A stretch of DNA of 64,000 nucleotides, from NCBI RefSeq assembly GCF_020151015.1, contig NZ_CP083746.1, positions 2,013,001 to 2,077,000 on the forward strand, in the 5' to 3' direction. Made by a program: the position numbers and the translations under genes. The notes beneath the pieces were generated by a model that was not told the DNA's origin, did not search any database, and was given only the letters and a program-made list of their open reading frames with translations. Source of the stretch: Pseudomonas sp. p1(2021b) (GTDB lineage: Bacteria > Pseudomonadota > Gammaproteobacteria > Pseudomonadales > Pseudomonadaceae). Of this stretch, positions 22,772 to 31,076 are shown piece by piece; within the stretch, counting starts at the first letter, position 1, and every line of letters starts with the position of its first letter.

Positions 22772-24451
22772 ATGCAATGGACCACGGCCTGCCCAGACTG
22801 GTGGCGGCGCCTGGCTGCCGGCGAATCGATCATCCCACCGCCGTTGTTTCCCGACGAGGCCGAAGCAAGTCTCGAGGTGTTCAAGGGGCTGAAGATCGTT
22901 GACGCCCCTGGCAGCCCTACTATCGAGGCCTCCTGCGCACCCTGGGTGCTGGCCTTCGCCGGCGCAGTGTTTGGTAGTTACAACAGCGAGACAGGCGAAC
23001 GTCTGATCCGCGAAGTGATGCTCTGCATCCCCAAGAAGAACAGTAAATCGACTATCGCCGCCGGCATCATGCTCACCGCGCTGATCCGCAATTGGCGCCT
23101 CTCGGCGGAGTTCATCATTCTGGCCCCGACCAAGGAGATTGCTGACAACTCCTTCATCCCGGCCAAGGACATGGTCAACAACGATGATGAGCTGAAGGCC
23201 TTGCTGCATGTGCAGCCACATTTGAGGCTTATCACCCACCGTGAAACCGGCGCAACGCTCAAGGTCGTGGCTGCTGACAGCGACGTGGTGGGCGGTAAGA
23301 AGGCGGTCGGCGTTCTGATCGATGAGGCCTGGCTGTTCGGCAAGAACCCCAAGGCAGCGGACATGATCCGCGAAGCCACCGGCGGCCTGTTGTCCAGGCC
23401 TGAAGGTTTCATCATCTGGCTGACGACCCAGTCGAACGAGCCCCCAGCCGGCGTGTTCAAGTCGAAGCTGACCTATGCCCGCGGTGTGCGGGATGGCCGC
23501 ATCGACGACAACCGCTTCCTGCCGATCATCTACGAGTTCTCGAAGGAGATGATCGACAGCGGCGAGGCCCGCAAGCCCGAGAACTTCCACCTGGTCAACC
23601 CGAACATTGGTTACTCGGTAGACCGTCCAACCCTCGAACGCCTGCACATGCAGGCGGAAATCGACGGCGAGGCGGAGATGCGCGGCTTCCTGGCCAAGCA
23701 CCTCAACATCGAGATTGGCTTGGCCCTGATGTCCGACAGTTGGGTCGGCGCCGCATTCTGGGAGCCCCAGGCCAAGCCAGGCATGACCCTGGATGATCTG
23801 CTCGAGCAGTGTGAGGTCATCGTCGTTGGGGGGGATGGCGGGGGACTGGATGACTTGCTGGGCCTGGCTGTCCTTGGCCGGGTTCGGGAGTCGCGCACCT
23901 GGCTGCATTGGGCGCATGCCTGGGCCCACCCGTCCGTTCTGGAGCGCCGCAAGTCAGAGGCGCCGCGCTTGCTCGACCTGCAGGCAACCGGTGACCTAAC
24001 CATCGTCGACAAGATCGGCGACGACGTTGATCAGTTGGCGGCGATCGTAGCCCGGATCAATGAGGCCGGCCTGCTCGACAAGGTCGGTCTCGACCCGGCT
24101 GGCATCGGCGCAGTACTGGATGCGCTGGCGGATGTCGGCATCGACGAGGAGCAGATCGTTGGTATCTCGCAGGGCTGGAAGCTCACCGGCGCGATCAAGA
24201 CGACCGAGCGCCGGCTTGCCGAAGGAACCTTCATTCACTGCGGGCAGCCGCTCATGGCCTGGTCCTGCGGGAACGCCAAGGGCGTACCGTCGGCCAACGC
24301 CTTCTTGATCACCAAGCAAGCCTCCGGCACCGCAAAAATTGACCCGCTCATGGCGACCTTCAACGCCGTGTCGCTGATGGCCCTCAATCCCGAGGCCCGC
24401 GGCGGCCTGGACGATTACCTCAACCACGGCTTCTTCGGATTAGTAGGCTGA
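22772..24451 (+). CDS. terL: Terminase large subunit (HK97 type)
   Basis: The 559-residue packaging motor has a variant Walker A (CIPKKNSKST, residues 85-94) and Walker B VLIDEAW (181-187), then the C-terminal nuclease domain beginning around VIVVGGDGGGLDDLLG (Asp residues for metal). Length and motifs are those of HK97-family TerL. It pumps DNA into the prohead and cuts it, probably at cos given the HNH gene upstream. Confidence 0.95.
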   Translation: MQWTTACPDWWRRLAAGESIIPPPLFPDEAEASLEVFKGLKIVDAPGSPTIEASCAPWVLAFAGAVFGSYNSETGERLIREVMLCIPKKNSKSTIAAGIMLTALIRNWRLSAEFIILAPTKEIADNSFIPAKDMVNNDDELKALLHVQPHLRLITHRETGATLKVVAADSDVVGGKKAVGVLIDEAWLFGKNPKAADMIREATGGLLSRPEGFIIWLTTQSNEPPAGVFKSKLTYARGVRDGRIDDNRFLPIIYEFSKEMIDSGEARKPENFHLVNPNIGYSVDRPTLERLHMQAEIDGEAEMRGFLAKHLNIEIGLALMSDSWVGAAFWEPQAKPGMTLDDLLEQCEVIVVGGDGGGLDDLLGLAVLGRVRESRTWLHWAHAWAHPSVLERRKSEAPRLLDLQATGDLTIVDKIGDDVDQLAAIVARINEAGLLDKVGLDPAGIGAVLDALADVGIDEEQIVGISQGWKLTGAIKTTERRLAEGTFIHCGQPLMAWSCGNAKGVPSANAFLITKQASGTAKIDPLMATFNAVSLMALNPEARGGLDDYLNHGFFGLVG

Positions 24452-24453
24452 CC

Positions 24454-25665
24454 ATGGCATTCAAATGGTACAACCCCAGGACCTGGGGCTTCTTCGGCTA
24501 CACCGACCCGACCACGGGCGACTATGTCGAGGTTGACCTCGAGGTGGGCGGCAAGCGCACCAAGGCCGGTGTGCGTGTAACCCCCAAGACGGCACTGTCC
24601 ATCAGCATGGTCTGGTCCTGCGTCAAGATCCTTTCCGAGTCGCTGAGCGGGCTACCGCTCAAGCTGTACGAGGACAAAGAGGGCACGCGGGCGCTGGTCA
24701 CCGGCAATGACCGGATGCTCAAGCTGCTGCGCAAGCCGAACCCCTACATGACCCGGTTGAACTTCCTCAAGTTCGTGGTCGTGAACATGGCATTGCGTGG
24801 CAACGCGTTCGCCCTGATCGAACGCAACATCCACGGTGATCCGATTGGCCTGGTACCGCTGGACGGCCGGAGCGTGAAGATCGACACCGACGAGGATCTG
24901 ATTTACCTGGTCACCCCCAAGGAGGGGGATCCGTTCCCGGTATCGCCGGAGCACATGCTGCACTTCAAGCTGTTCAGCCTGGACGGCATCGTCGGGCTTT
25001 CGCCTATCGAGCACCAGGCCGAGACCATGGGGCTGGCGAAGGCTGGCCAGCAATGGTCGGCCCGCTTCATGCGCAAGGGCGGCTTCACGGGTGGATACGT
25101 CATCTACGAGCAGTTCCTCACCAAGGCCCAACAGGCCCAGGTCATGGAGAAGTTCCCGGACGTGCGCAAGGCTGACGCTGACGACATCGGCAAGATGGCG
25201 ATCCTGCAAGGTAACCCCAAGATCGTCCCGGCTGGCATCAGCCAGAAGGACGCGCAGTTCATCGAGTCGCAGCAGTTCCAGGAAGAGGCGCTGGCGGGCA
25301 TTTACGGTGTGCCGTTGTGGCTGGCCAACCGAGCGGGCAAGACCTCGATCATGGGCTCGAACCTGGAACAACAGCTCACCGGGTTTATCACCTTCGGCTT
25401 GAAGCCCTACATCGACGCCGTCGAGGACGAGCTCAACGACAAGCTATTCCGGTCAACGACCCGATTTGTCGAATTCGTGGTCGAGGGCCTGCTGCGCGCG
25501 GACAGTGCCGGGCGCGCCGCCTACTTCCAGGCGGCGCTCGGCGGCTCCGGCGGTTCCGGTTGGCTTTCAATCGACGAGGTCCGCGAGAAGGAAAACTACC
25601 CGCCGCTGGGCGGCGACTACGCCCGGGTCACCCGGTGGGAGATGCAAAAAAATGGCGAACCTTGA
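24454..25665 (+). CDS. Portal protein (HK97 family)
   Basis: The 403-residue protein has typical portal motifs: SISMVWSCVKILSESLSGLPLKLYE near residues 50-74, PNPYMTRLNFLKFVVVNMALRGNAFALIERN, and a C-terminal FGLKPYIDAVEDELNDKLF. Twelve copies form the DNA entry ring. ATG 24454 follows the terL stop by 2 nt. Its 3' end overlaps the protease gene by 14 nt. Confidence 0.93.
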   Translation: MAFKWYNPRTWGFFGYTDPTTGDYVEVDLEVGGKRTKAGVRVTPKTALSISMVWSCVKILSESLSGLPLKLYEDKEGTRALVTGNDRMLKLLRKPNPYMTRLNFLKFVVVNMALRGNAFALIERNIHGDPIGLVPLDGRSVKIDTDEDLIYLVTPKEGDPFPVSPEHMLHFKLFSLDGIVGLSPIEHQAETMGLAKAGQQWSARFMRKGGFTGGYVIYEQFLTKAQQAQVMEKFPDVRKADADDIGKMAILQGNPKIVPAGISQKDAQFIESQQFQEEALAGIYGVPLWLANRAGKTSIMGSNLEQQLTGFITFGLKPYIDAVEDELNDKLFRSTTRFVEFVVEGLLRADSAGRAAYFQAALGGSGGSGWLSIDEVREKENYPPLGGDYARVTRWEMQKNGEP

Positions 25666-26293
25666 ATGCCCGTTCGAGCTCAAGGCCGTGGATGAAGCCG
25701 GCAACTTCGAAGGCTACGCCGCGGTGTTCAACAACGTTGACCTCGGCGATGACGTGATCCTGCCTGGCGCTTTCACCCGGGTGAAAGCAACACGTGGCGG
25801 AAAGCTGAAGCTGGCCTTGTATCACGATCTGACCCGCCTGGTTGGCGCCGCCGATTATCGCCAGGACGACCATGGCCTGTACCTGAAAGGCCAGGTCAAC
25901 CTCAACGTCAGCTATGCCCGAGACGCCTATGAGCTGATGAAAGCGGACATCCTCGACAGCATGTCGATTGGCTTCAACACCATTCAGGCGGACCCCGGTG
26001 AGCGTGACGGCCGGCGCGTCCGCCTCATCAAGGAGGCCGAACTCTGGGAGGCCTCATTCGTGCCGTTTGGCATGAACCCCCAGGCACAGATCCTCAGCGT
26101 CAAATCAGACATCAGGCTTTTCGAGAAGGCCCTGCGCGAACGCATGGGGCTCTCGCAGAAGGAAGCGGCGGCAGTCGCTTCGCTCGGCTACACCGCGCTA
26201 CGCCGTGACGGCGGGAGCGAGGCCACGGCGATCGTGGATGAGCTGAAAGAACTTCCCAACTTGTTCACCCAATATTTTGGAGTATCGCCATGA
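25652..26293 (+). CDS. Prohead protease (HK97 gp4/U35 family)
   Basis: The 213-residue protein has the conserved order FEGYAAVFNNVDLGDDVILPGAF, LALYHDL with the likely catalytic His 58, and DSMSIGF with the catalytic Ser near residues 103-105. ELWEASFVPFGMNPQA follows. It cleaves the capsid scaffold (delta) domain during maturation. The ATG lies inside the end of the portal gene, and the stop overlaps the capsid start by 4 nt. A longer upstream frame that runs inside the portal gene is not used. Confidence 0.92.
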   Translation: MANLECPFELKAVDEAGNFEGYAAVFNNVDLGDDVILPGAFTRVKATRGGKLKLALYHDLTRLVGAADYRQDDHGLYLKGQVNLNVSYARDAYELMKADILDSMSIGFNTIQADPGERDGRRVRLIKEAELWEASFVPFGMNPQAQILSVKSDIRLFEKALRERMGLSQKEAAAVASLGYTALRRDGGSEATAIVDELKELPNLFTQYFGVSP

Positions 26294-27492
26294 GCGAAGT
26301 TAAAGAAATCAAGGATTCCCTCGAGCTGCAGCTGAAGAACGGCTTCGGCGAGCTGCAGAAGAAATATGACGCGGCCATGGAAGAGGTCCAGAAGGGCAAC
26401 CAAGTCACCGGCGACCTGAAGAAGCAGATCGAAGACCAGAAGGGCGAACTGCAAAAGGTCATCGACCAGGTCCAGGATCTGGAACAGAAGGGCGTCAAGC
26501 TGCGCGGCCAGCCAGGTGAAGGCAAAAGCTTTATCGACCTCATCAAGGGCGATGATACCTACAAGGCGTTGAACCAGAAGAACGCCTCCCTGGCCCAGCT
26601 CGAGGTGACCAAGTCCGACATGGCCAGCATGAAGGAAATGAAGGTCACCAGTGCCGGTATCGTCGCCCCGGTCTACGATCCGGTCATCCAGCCGGGTATC
26701 CGCCAAGAACTGCGTATCCGCGATCTGCTGACCTCGATCCCGGTCTCCGGCCAGCAGTACACCTACTTCCGCGAGGATGTGCACACCCGTGGCGCCGCTC
26801 CGGTGGCCGAGGGCGGCTTGAAGCCGACCAGCAACGTGACCTTCACCAACGTCACCGACCGCGTGAAGAAGATCGCGGTGTGGATGCCGGTCACCGACGA
26901 GGCGCTGGACGATGTGCCTCAGATGTTCGCCTACCTGCAGCAGCTTCTGCGCTATGACCTCAAGCTGGAAGAAGAGTCGCAGATCCTCAAGGGTGACGGC
27001 CTCGGCGAGAACCTGAACGGCCTGATGACCCAGGCTACCAGCTACAACACCGCCCTCAGCAAAGCTGGTGATACCGCCATCGATCTGGTACGTCGAGCCA
27101 TTTACCAGGTCCGCAAGCAATCGCAAATGTCCGCAGATGGCGTTGTGATGACCGAACTGGACTGGATGAACATCGAGCTGCAGAAGGATGGCGAGAACCG
27201 CTACCTGTTCGCCAACCTGCAGGGCCTGGTGACCCCGATCCTGTGGGGCCGTCCGGTGATCACCTCCGACAGCATGGACGAAGGTGATGGCACTACCGGC
27301 GGCGAGTTCCTGGTGGCCAACTTTGCCCGCTCCACCACGCTGTTCGACCGTATGTCGTTCCTGTTCAAGATGGGCCTGATCAACGATCAGTTCATCAAGA
27401 ACGAACGCGCGCTCTTGGTCGAGGAGCGTCTGGGCCTGGGCGTCCGCCGCAAGGAGGCGCTGGTCAAGGGCAACTTCCCAGTCGCCGCGTAA
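26290..27492 (+). CDS. Major capsid protein (HK97 fold)
   Basis: The 400-residue protein starts with a coiled-coil scaffold domain (about residues 1-75) that replaces a separate scaffold protein. Mature capsid sequence begins near residue 110-120 (MKVTSAGIVAPVYDPVIQPGIRQELRIRDLLTSIPVSG). The E-loop segment (TYFREDVHTRGAAPVAEGG) and the C-terminal ALLVEERLGLGVRRKEALVKG are typical. The protease encoded just upstream should remove the N-terminal domain. Confidence 0.95.
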   Translation: MSEVKEIKDSLELQLKNGFGELQKKYDAAMEEVQKGNQVTGDLKKQIEDQKGELQKVIDQVQDLEQKGVKLRGQPGEGKSFIDLIKGDDTYKALNQKNASLAQLEVTKSDMASMKEMKVTSAGIVAPVYDPVIQPGIRQELRIRDLLTSIPVSGQQYTYFREDVHTRGAAPVAEGGLKPTSNVTFTNVTDRVKKIAVWMPVTDEALDDVPQMFAYLQQLLRYDLKLEEESQILKGDGLGENLNGLMTQATSYNTALSKAGDTAIDLVRRAIYQVRKQSQMSADGVVMTELDWMNIELQKDGENRYLFANLQGLVTPILWGRPVITSDSMDEGDGTTGGEFLVANFARSTTLFDRMSFLFKMGLINDQFIKNERALLVEERLGLGVRRKEALVKGNFPVAA

Positions 27493-27507
27493 CCCACTCA
27501 CAGCGAT

Positions 27508-27526
27508 GGCCGGCCATGCGCCGGCC
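27508..27526 (+). terminator. GC hairpin after the capsid gene
   Basis: GGCCGG paired with CCGGCC, followed by only TTT, 10-20 nt before the next ribosome-binding site. It is more likely an attenuator or mRNA end protector than a full terminator. Confidence 0.45.
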
Positions 27527-27546
27527 TTTCCGCATCTGGAGGCAGT

Positions 27547-27765
27547 ATGAAAATCAAGATTCTGTGGGGCTTCGTCGGCAATGGTGCGTTGCTCAAAGCC
27601 GATTCGAACAAGGTCAAGGCCGGTGCGGTGTTCGACGACGTAGACGACGAATACGCCCATTCGCTGATCGGCAAGGGCCTGGCCGAAGAGGTCGGTGATG
27701 ACGGCAAGCCAAAGGTGGCAAAGCCCAAGGAAGCCAAGCCGACGGCTCCCAAAGAGGCCAAGTAA
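27547..27765 (+). CDS. Small head-region protein (72 aa), paralogue of the one at 28400
   Basis: MKIKILWGFVGNGALLKADSNKVKAG..FDDVDDEYAHSLIGKGLAEE is a small beta-rich domain with a Lys/Pro/Ala tail. The same plan (MK-K-I, F-V-D, Y...LI..G.A.E, Lys/Pro tail) recurs in the 61-residue protein at 28400. GGAGG precedes the ATG. Its place between capsid and connector suggests a head decoration or assembly role, which is inference. Confidence 0.6.
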   Translation: MKIKILWGFVGNGALLKADSNKVKAGAVFDDVDDEYAHSLIGKGLAEEVGDDGKPKVAKPKEAKPTAPKEAK

Positions 27766-28065
27766 ATGCTCGACTTGGCCAACGTGAAGATGCACCTGCG
27801 GGTCGATGGCGATGAAGAAGACGCCTTGATCGGCGGCTACATCGAAGCGGCCAAGGCCCACGTCGAGCAGCACTGCGACCGCAAGCTGGTGGAAACCGAG
27901 CCGATTGAGCCTGATGAGATGGGCCTGACCCGCGACGTTGAGCAGGCCGTCCTGCTGCTGGTCGGGCATTGGTACGCCAACCGTGAGGCCGTGGCCGTGG
28001 GCACCATCGCTACCGCCATGCCGCTCGCTGTAGAGCGGCTGCTCTGGTACAGGAAGCGCTTCTGA
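27766..28065 (+). CDS. Head-tail connector (HK97 gp6-like adaptor)
   Basis: The 99-residue helical protein (MLDLANVKMHLRVDGDEEDALIGGYIEAAKAHVEQHC ... AVLLLVGHWYANREAV) matches the gp6/YqbG-type adaptor that docks under the portal. The pattern LVGHWYxNRE is highly typical. It overlaps the next gene by 1 nt (TGATG). Confidence 0.88.
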   Translation: MLDLANVKMHLRVDGDEEDALIGGYIEAAKAHVEQHCDRKLVETEPIEPDEMGLTRDVEQAVLLLVGHWYANREAVAVGTIATAMPLAVERLLWYRKRF

Positions 28066-28391
28066 TGAAAGCCGGACCGATGCGGCACCGCTGCCGCTTG
28101 AGTAAGTACGAGCGCGTGCAGAACGACACTGGCGGCTACGACCAAGCCTGGGTGGAAGTCGGCGAAGTATGGGCGGAAATCACCATGCCCACCGGGCGTA
28201 CGGCGCCCGTAGCCGAGCAGGTCGAGGCGGTCATCAGTGCTGAGGTCCGCATCCGCCCTCGGGCCGACATCGCTGTTGGCTGGCGGCTGGCTGAAAAGCG
28301 CAGCGGCACCACCTACACGGTCGAGGCCCGGCTGCTCAACAACGAACGGGACATGCTGCGCTTGCTGTGCTCCAGTGTCCCGAATCCATGA
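28065..28391 (+). CDS. Head closure / head-tail adaptor protein
   Basis: The 108-residue beta-rich protein has the SPP1 gp16/HK97 gp7-type start MRHRCRLSKYERVQNDTGGYDQAWVEVGEVWAEI and the segment RIRPRADIAVGWRLAEKRSGTTYTVEA. Such proteins close the head after packaging and join the tail. Its start overlaps the stop of the gp6-like gene. Confidence 0.85.
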   Translation: MKAGPMRHRCRLSKYERVQNDTGGYDQAWVEVGEVWAEITMPTGRTAPVAEQVEAVISAEVRIRPRADIAVGWRLAEKRSGTTYTVEARLLNNERDMLRLLCSSVPNP

Positions 28392-28399
28392 GGTGATCC

Positions 28400-28585
28400 A
28401 TGAAAATGAAGATCCAGGCCCTGGGGCCGCTGACCGGAGCCTCCGGCGAGCGTGAGAAGGGGGAACAGTTCGAGGTCGATAAGGCCTACGGCGAAGGGCT
28501 GATTGCCCGCGGTTACGCGGTGGAGATCAAGGAAACCGCCGCTTCCCCCGACAAGCCAGCGAAGGCCGCCAAGGCCAAGGAGTGA
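28400..28585 (+). CDS. Small head-region protein (61 aa), paralogue of the one at 27547
   Basis: It begins MKMKIQALGPLTGASGEREKGEQFEVD, continues YGEGLIARGYAVEIKE and ends in a Lys/Ala/Pro tail, in parallel with the 72-residue protein encoded 0.8 kb upstream. It lies between the head closure and tail completion genes. The function is unknown. Confidence 0.6.
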   Translation: MKMKIQALGPLTGASGEREKGEQFEVDKAYGEGLIARGYAVEIKETAASPDKPAKAAKAKE

Positions 28586-28588
28586 TCC

Positions 28589-29089
28589 ATGGCCCGGCGC
28601 TCCAGTCTGCGGGGCGACATCCGGCTCCGGCGGACGCTTCGCAACATCCATCGAACGATGGACAACGAGTTGAAACCGGCGATGGAGGATGCCGCCAATC
28701 GCATCCTGGCGACCCAGCAAGAGCTGATTCCAAAGGATACGGGTGCCGCTGCCGCCGCGCTGAAGGTCTACGTTTCGCCCAGTGGACTCGATGCGCAGAT
28801 CGGTATCCGCGGCAAACGTGATAACCGTCGCTTCTTCTACCTGCGCTTCATCGAGTACGGCACCAAGGGCTACATCGGCGAGAAGCGCGCCGGCAACCGC
28901 AACAAGCGGGCGACCAACAAGAGTGACGGTACCCACTTCTTCGGCAAATACCCGGACATCCCGGCCCGCCCCGCGCATCCCTGGCTCCGTCCGTCGATGC
29001 AGGTCAACCGCGAGTATGTGATGGCCGATATCGAAGCCGCTGTGCGCCGAACGCTGCGCAAGGCAAGCCAGGGGGTAGGCAATGGCTGA
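28589..29089 (+). CDS. Tail completion protein (HK97 gp10 family)
   Basis: The 166-residue protein has the gp10 layout: an N-terminal helix (LKPAMEDAANRILATQQELIPKDTG), then FIEYGTKGYIGEK and a C-terminal PARPAHPWLRPSM segment. The G..P..PW.RPA pattern is diagnostic. It caps the tail and joins it to the head. Its 3' end overlaps the next gene by 8 nt. Confidence 0.88.
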   Translation: MARRSSLRGDIRLRRTLRNIHRTMDNELKPAMEDAANRILATQQELIPKDTGAAAAALKVYVSPSGLDAQIGIRGKRDNRRFFYLRFIEYGTKGYIGEKRAGNRNKRATNKSDGTHFFGKYPDIPARPAHPWLRPSMQVNREYVMADIEAAVRRTLRKASQGVGNG

Positions 29090-29468
29090 TCCATCCGTGG
29101 CGCTGCAGAAGGCTCTGTTCGCCAGGCTTCGCGCCGAGGTCAGCTGCCCGATCTACGACGGCGCCGACATCAATACACCGATGCCCTATGTGTCGATCGA
29201 CCGAGAGCTCTCCACGAACGCGAGCCCCATCGCAGGACGAAAGCGCGAAACACGCTTGATCTACCTGTCCGTGTGGTCCGACAAGGTTGGCCAGGCGGAG
29301 GTCAAGCAGATTATCGGCGAGGTCATCGCCGCCTTGGACGAGCGCCGCTTGCCCCTCGAGGTTGGCCGCGCTGTCTCTGTCCGGGTCGAGCAGGCCGACG
29401 CCCAGCGCGATGCCGATGGCGTCACATACCAGGGTTCGATCACCGTTCGCGTGATCACCACCCACTGA
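29082..29468 (+). CDS. Tail terminator (DUF3168 family)
   Basis: The 128-residue protein (SVALQKALFARLRAEVSCPIYDG ... MPYVSIDREL ... TRLIYLSVWSDKVGQAEVKQIIGEVIAAL) matches DUF3168, the lambda U-like tail terminator that sets the end of the tube. The position between the gp10-like and tail tube genes fits. Confidence 0.88.
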   Translation: MADPSVALQKALFARLRAEVSCPIYDGADINTPMPYVSIDRELSTNASPIAGRKRETRLIYLSVWSDKVGQAEVKQIIGEVIAALDERRLPLEVGRAVSVRVEQADAQRDADGVTYQGSITVRVITTH

Positions 29469-29478
29469 TTACCTACCG

Positions 29479-29498
29479 GCCGCGCCGCGGCTTTTTTT
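29479..29498 (+). terminator. Hairpin plus T7 before the tail tube gene
   Basis: GCCGC, GCC loop, GCGGC, then TTTTTTT, 14 nt ahead of the GGAGG of the next gene. Confidence 0.6.
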
Positions 29499-29523
29499 CC
29501 AATGAGCCTTTGGAGGATTCCCC

Positions 29524-30024
29524 ATGGCCGATGACAACCTGAACACAGCCGCCGGCTGCCGCCTCGCCATTGGCGGCAAGACCGGCGCCGATACCCAGAC
29601 CGAGTACGAAGCAGACACTTACGTCGATGTAGGCGAGATCGAAGACCTGGGCGAATTTGGCGATACCTTCAGCAGCGTGACCTTCACGTCGCTCAAGGAC
29701 GGCCGGGTGCGCAAGTACAAGGGCACAGCTGACGCTGGCGATCTGACCCTGACCGTGGGCCTGGACAACGGTGATGCGGGCCAGAATGCGGTGAAGACCG
29801 CGCACAAGGACCGCAGCAAGGGTGACTACAACATCAAGATCACCCTCAACGACGGCGATCCGGACGCGACCCCGGCGATCAACCCCAGCACGTTCTACTT
29901 CCGCGTCAAGGTCATGAACAACACTGTGGCCCCCGGTGCTGCTGACAACGTGGTCCGCCGCAACATCACCATGGGCATCAACTCCGACATTCTCGAGCTG
30001 CTGCCGGCGCCGGTCACCCCATAA
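29524..30024 (+). CDS. Major tail tube protein
   Basis: The 166-residue protein (VDVGEIEDLGEFGDTFSSVTFTSLKDGRVRKYKGTADAGDLTLTVG ... YNIKITLNDGD) has the beta-sandwich pattern of lambda V-like tail tube subunits of long-tailed phages. It lies between the terminator and chaperone genes. GGAGG precedes the ATG. Hairpins with stems of at least 5 bp flank it on both sides, perhaps to stabilise a highly expressed message. Confidence 0.9.
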   Translation: MADDNLNTAAGCRLAIGGKTGADTQTEYEADTYVDVGEIEDLGEFGDTFSSVTFTSLKDGRVRKYKGTADAGDLTLTVGLDNGDAGQNAVKTAHKDRSKGDYNIKITLNDGDPDATPAINPSTFYFRVKVMNNTVAPGAADNVVRRNITMGINSDILELLPAPVTP

Positions 30025-30029
30025 CCTCT

Positions 30030-30047
30030 TCGGGGCTCCGGCCCCGA
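30030..30047 (+). terminator. Hairpin after the tail tube gene, without T-tract
   Basis: TCGGGGC, 4-nt loop, GCCCCGA, ending 17 nt before the next ATG. There is no T-tract, so it is more likely a stability or attenuation element. Confidence 0.4.
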
Positions 30048-30064
30048 CCTCACAGGATTGAGCA

Positions 30065-30394
30065 ATGAACAAGACACTGCACGGCACCGTGACCGTGAAA
30101 TTGGGCGATGAGGAGTTCACCCTGCAGCCCACCCTCAAGGCTGTGCGAGCGATCGAGAGTCGCTTCGGCGGCCTGCGCGGGGCTTCGGGAGCCCTGCATG
30201 CTGTTGGCGTAGATGCGGTGGCCTTCATCATTGCCGCCGGCGCCGGCCTGGAAGGGAAGGCAGCCGAGGCACTACCCGAAAAGGTCTGGAAGGAAGGTGT
30301 GGCCGGGCTGACACCGGCAGTCACCAAATACCTTGGCGCGCTCTACAATCCGCGAGGCGGCAACGAGGGAAACGACCAAGCCGGGACGGCGTAA
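30065..30394 (+). CDS. Tail assembly chaperone, short form (G-like)
   Basis: The 109-residue protein (VTVKLGDEEFTLQPTLKAVRAIESRFGGLRGASGALHAVGVDAVAFIIAAG) matches the tail assembly chaperone/GTA-TAC family. It coats the tape measure before tube assembly. About 20 codons before its stop is the slippery heptamer GGGAAAC, which shifts part of the ribosomes into the -1 frame to make the long form listed separately. Confidence 0.88.
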   Translation: MNKTLHGTVTVKLGDEEFTLQPTLKAVRAIESRFGGLRGASGALHAVGVDAVAFIIAAGAGLEGKAAEALPEKVWKEGVAGLTPAVTKYLGALYNPRGGNEGNDQAGTA

Positions 30395-30645
30395 GCGCTG
30401 TCGAAGACGGCAGCTACGTCGACCGGCTGTATGGGATCGCAACTGGCTGGCTGGGCTGGGCGCCTGATGTGGCCTGGTCTACGCCGCTCCCTGAGCTGTT
30501 CATGGCCATGGATGCCAGGATTGAGTGGGTGCAGATGACTAACCCCTTCGGCAGCGGGAAGAAGCAGGGAGCGAAGGAGAAGCCAAGCGCTTCGAGCGTG
30601 GCTGACAAATTGCGGATGGCGCTGACGGGAAGACGGACCAATTAG
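30065..30645 (+). CDS. Tail assembly chaperone, long GT-like form by -1 frameshift
   Basis: The zero-frame codons GGA AAC preceded by G form G GGA AAC at 30367-30373, the canonical X XXY YYZ slippery site (lambda G-T uses GGGAAAG). In the -1 frame the sequence stays open for 90 more codons to TAG at 30643-30645. It encodes a T-like domain with conserved look (VEDGSYVDRLYGIATGWLGW, then PELFMAMDARIEWVQMTNPFGSG). The product would be about 193 residues. There is no separate start for the second part. The frameshift position and domain are seen; its efficiency is not. Confidence 0.85.
30367..30373 (+). promoter_or_regulatory. Programmed -1 ribosomal frameshift site GGGAAAC
   Basis: The heptamer lies in the right phase (G GGA AAC) in the tail chaperone gene. 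The downstream -1 frame is open and encodes a T-like domain. Confidence 0.85.
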
Positions 30646-30687
30646 CGTTCTGTTAGTCTTCCCTGTTCGAGTGCGAGGGATTGACGA

Positions 30688-31023
30688 ATGCAAAAAATGG
30701 TAATGATGCTTCCTGCTTTTTTGTTGCTGGCAGCCTGCGGGAAATCAGATGCGGAAAAGGCCGAAAGTGCAGCCGCAATGGCTGAGATAAGAAACCAGCG
30801 CGTCGCTAGAGAATTTGTGGGCGGGGTCTTAAAGGATCCAGGCAGCGCTGAGTTTCGTAATCAACGCGGACTTTGCGGCGAGGTGAACTCTAAAAACTCG
30901 TTTGGGGGTTATGTTGGTTTCAGGAGATTTATCGCAGCAAGCAAGGAAATGGTAGTTTTCGAAAATGATGGCCGTATGAACCCAGGCGATTTTGAAACAG
31001 CCTGGTCAACGCACTGCCGTTAG
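30688..31023 (+). CDS. Lipoprotein cargo gene (moron) between chaperone and tape measure
   Basis: The 111-residue product has a signal peptide with lipobox LLLAAC (Cys 17), a Lys/Glu/Ala-rich linker, then a small domain with two Cys (GLCGEV ... STHC) that could form a disulphide. Base composition is lower in GC than the neighbouring tail genes. It has GAGGG 8 nt before the ATG and a strong terminator right after it. Phage lipoproteins carried this way often change the lysogen's surface or block superinfection. That role is inference. Confidence 0.75.
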   Translation: MQKMVMMLPAFLLLAACGKSDAEKAESAAAMAEIRNQRVAREFVGGVLKDPGSAEFRNQRGLCGEVNSKNSFGGYVGFRRFIAASKEMVVFENDGRMNPGDFETAWSTHCR

Positions 31024-31039
31024 TGTTCCAGTTTTACCA

Positions 31040-31059
31040 CCCGCTTCGGCGGGTTTTTT
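31040..31059 (+). terminator. Terminator after the lipoprotein cargo gene
   Basis: CCCGC TTCG GCGGG followed by TTTTTT. This is a canonical intrinsic terminator in the middle of the tail operon, 18 nt before the tape measure ATG. Confidence 0.85.
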
Positions 31060-31076
31060 ATTGCCCGGAGAAAAGC

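Noticed and set aside
26188..27969. Long minus-strand frame opposite the capsid gene
   Set aside because: Antisense shadow of capsid and neighbouring genes with His/Leu-rich low-complexity sequence.
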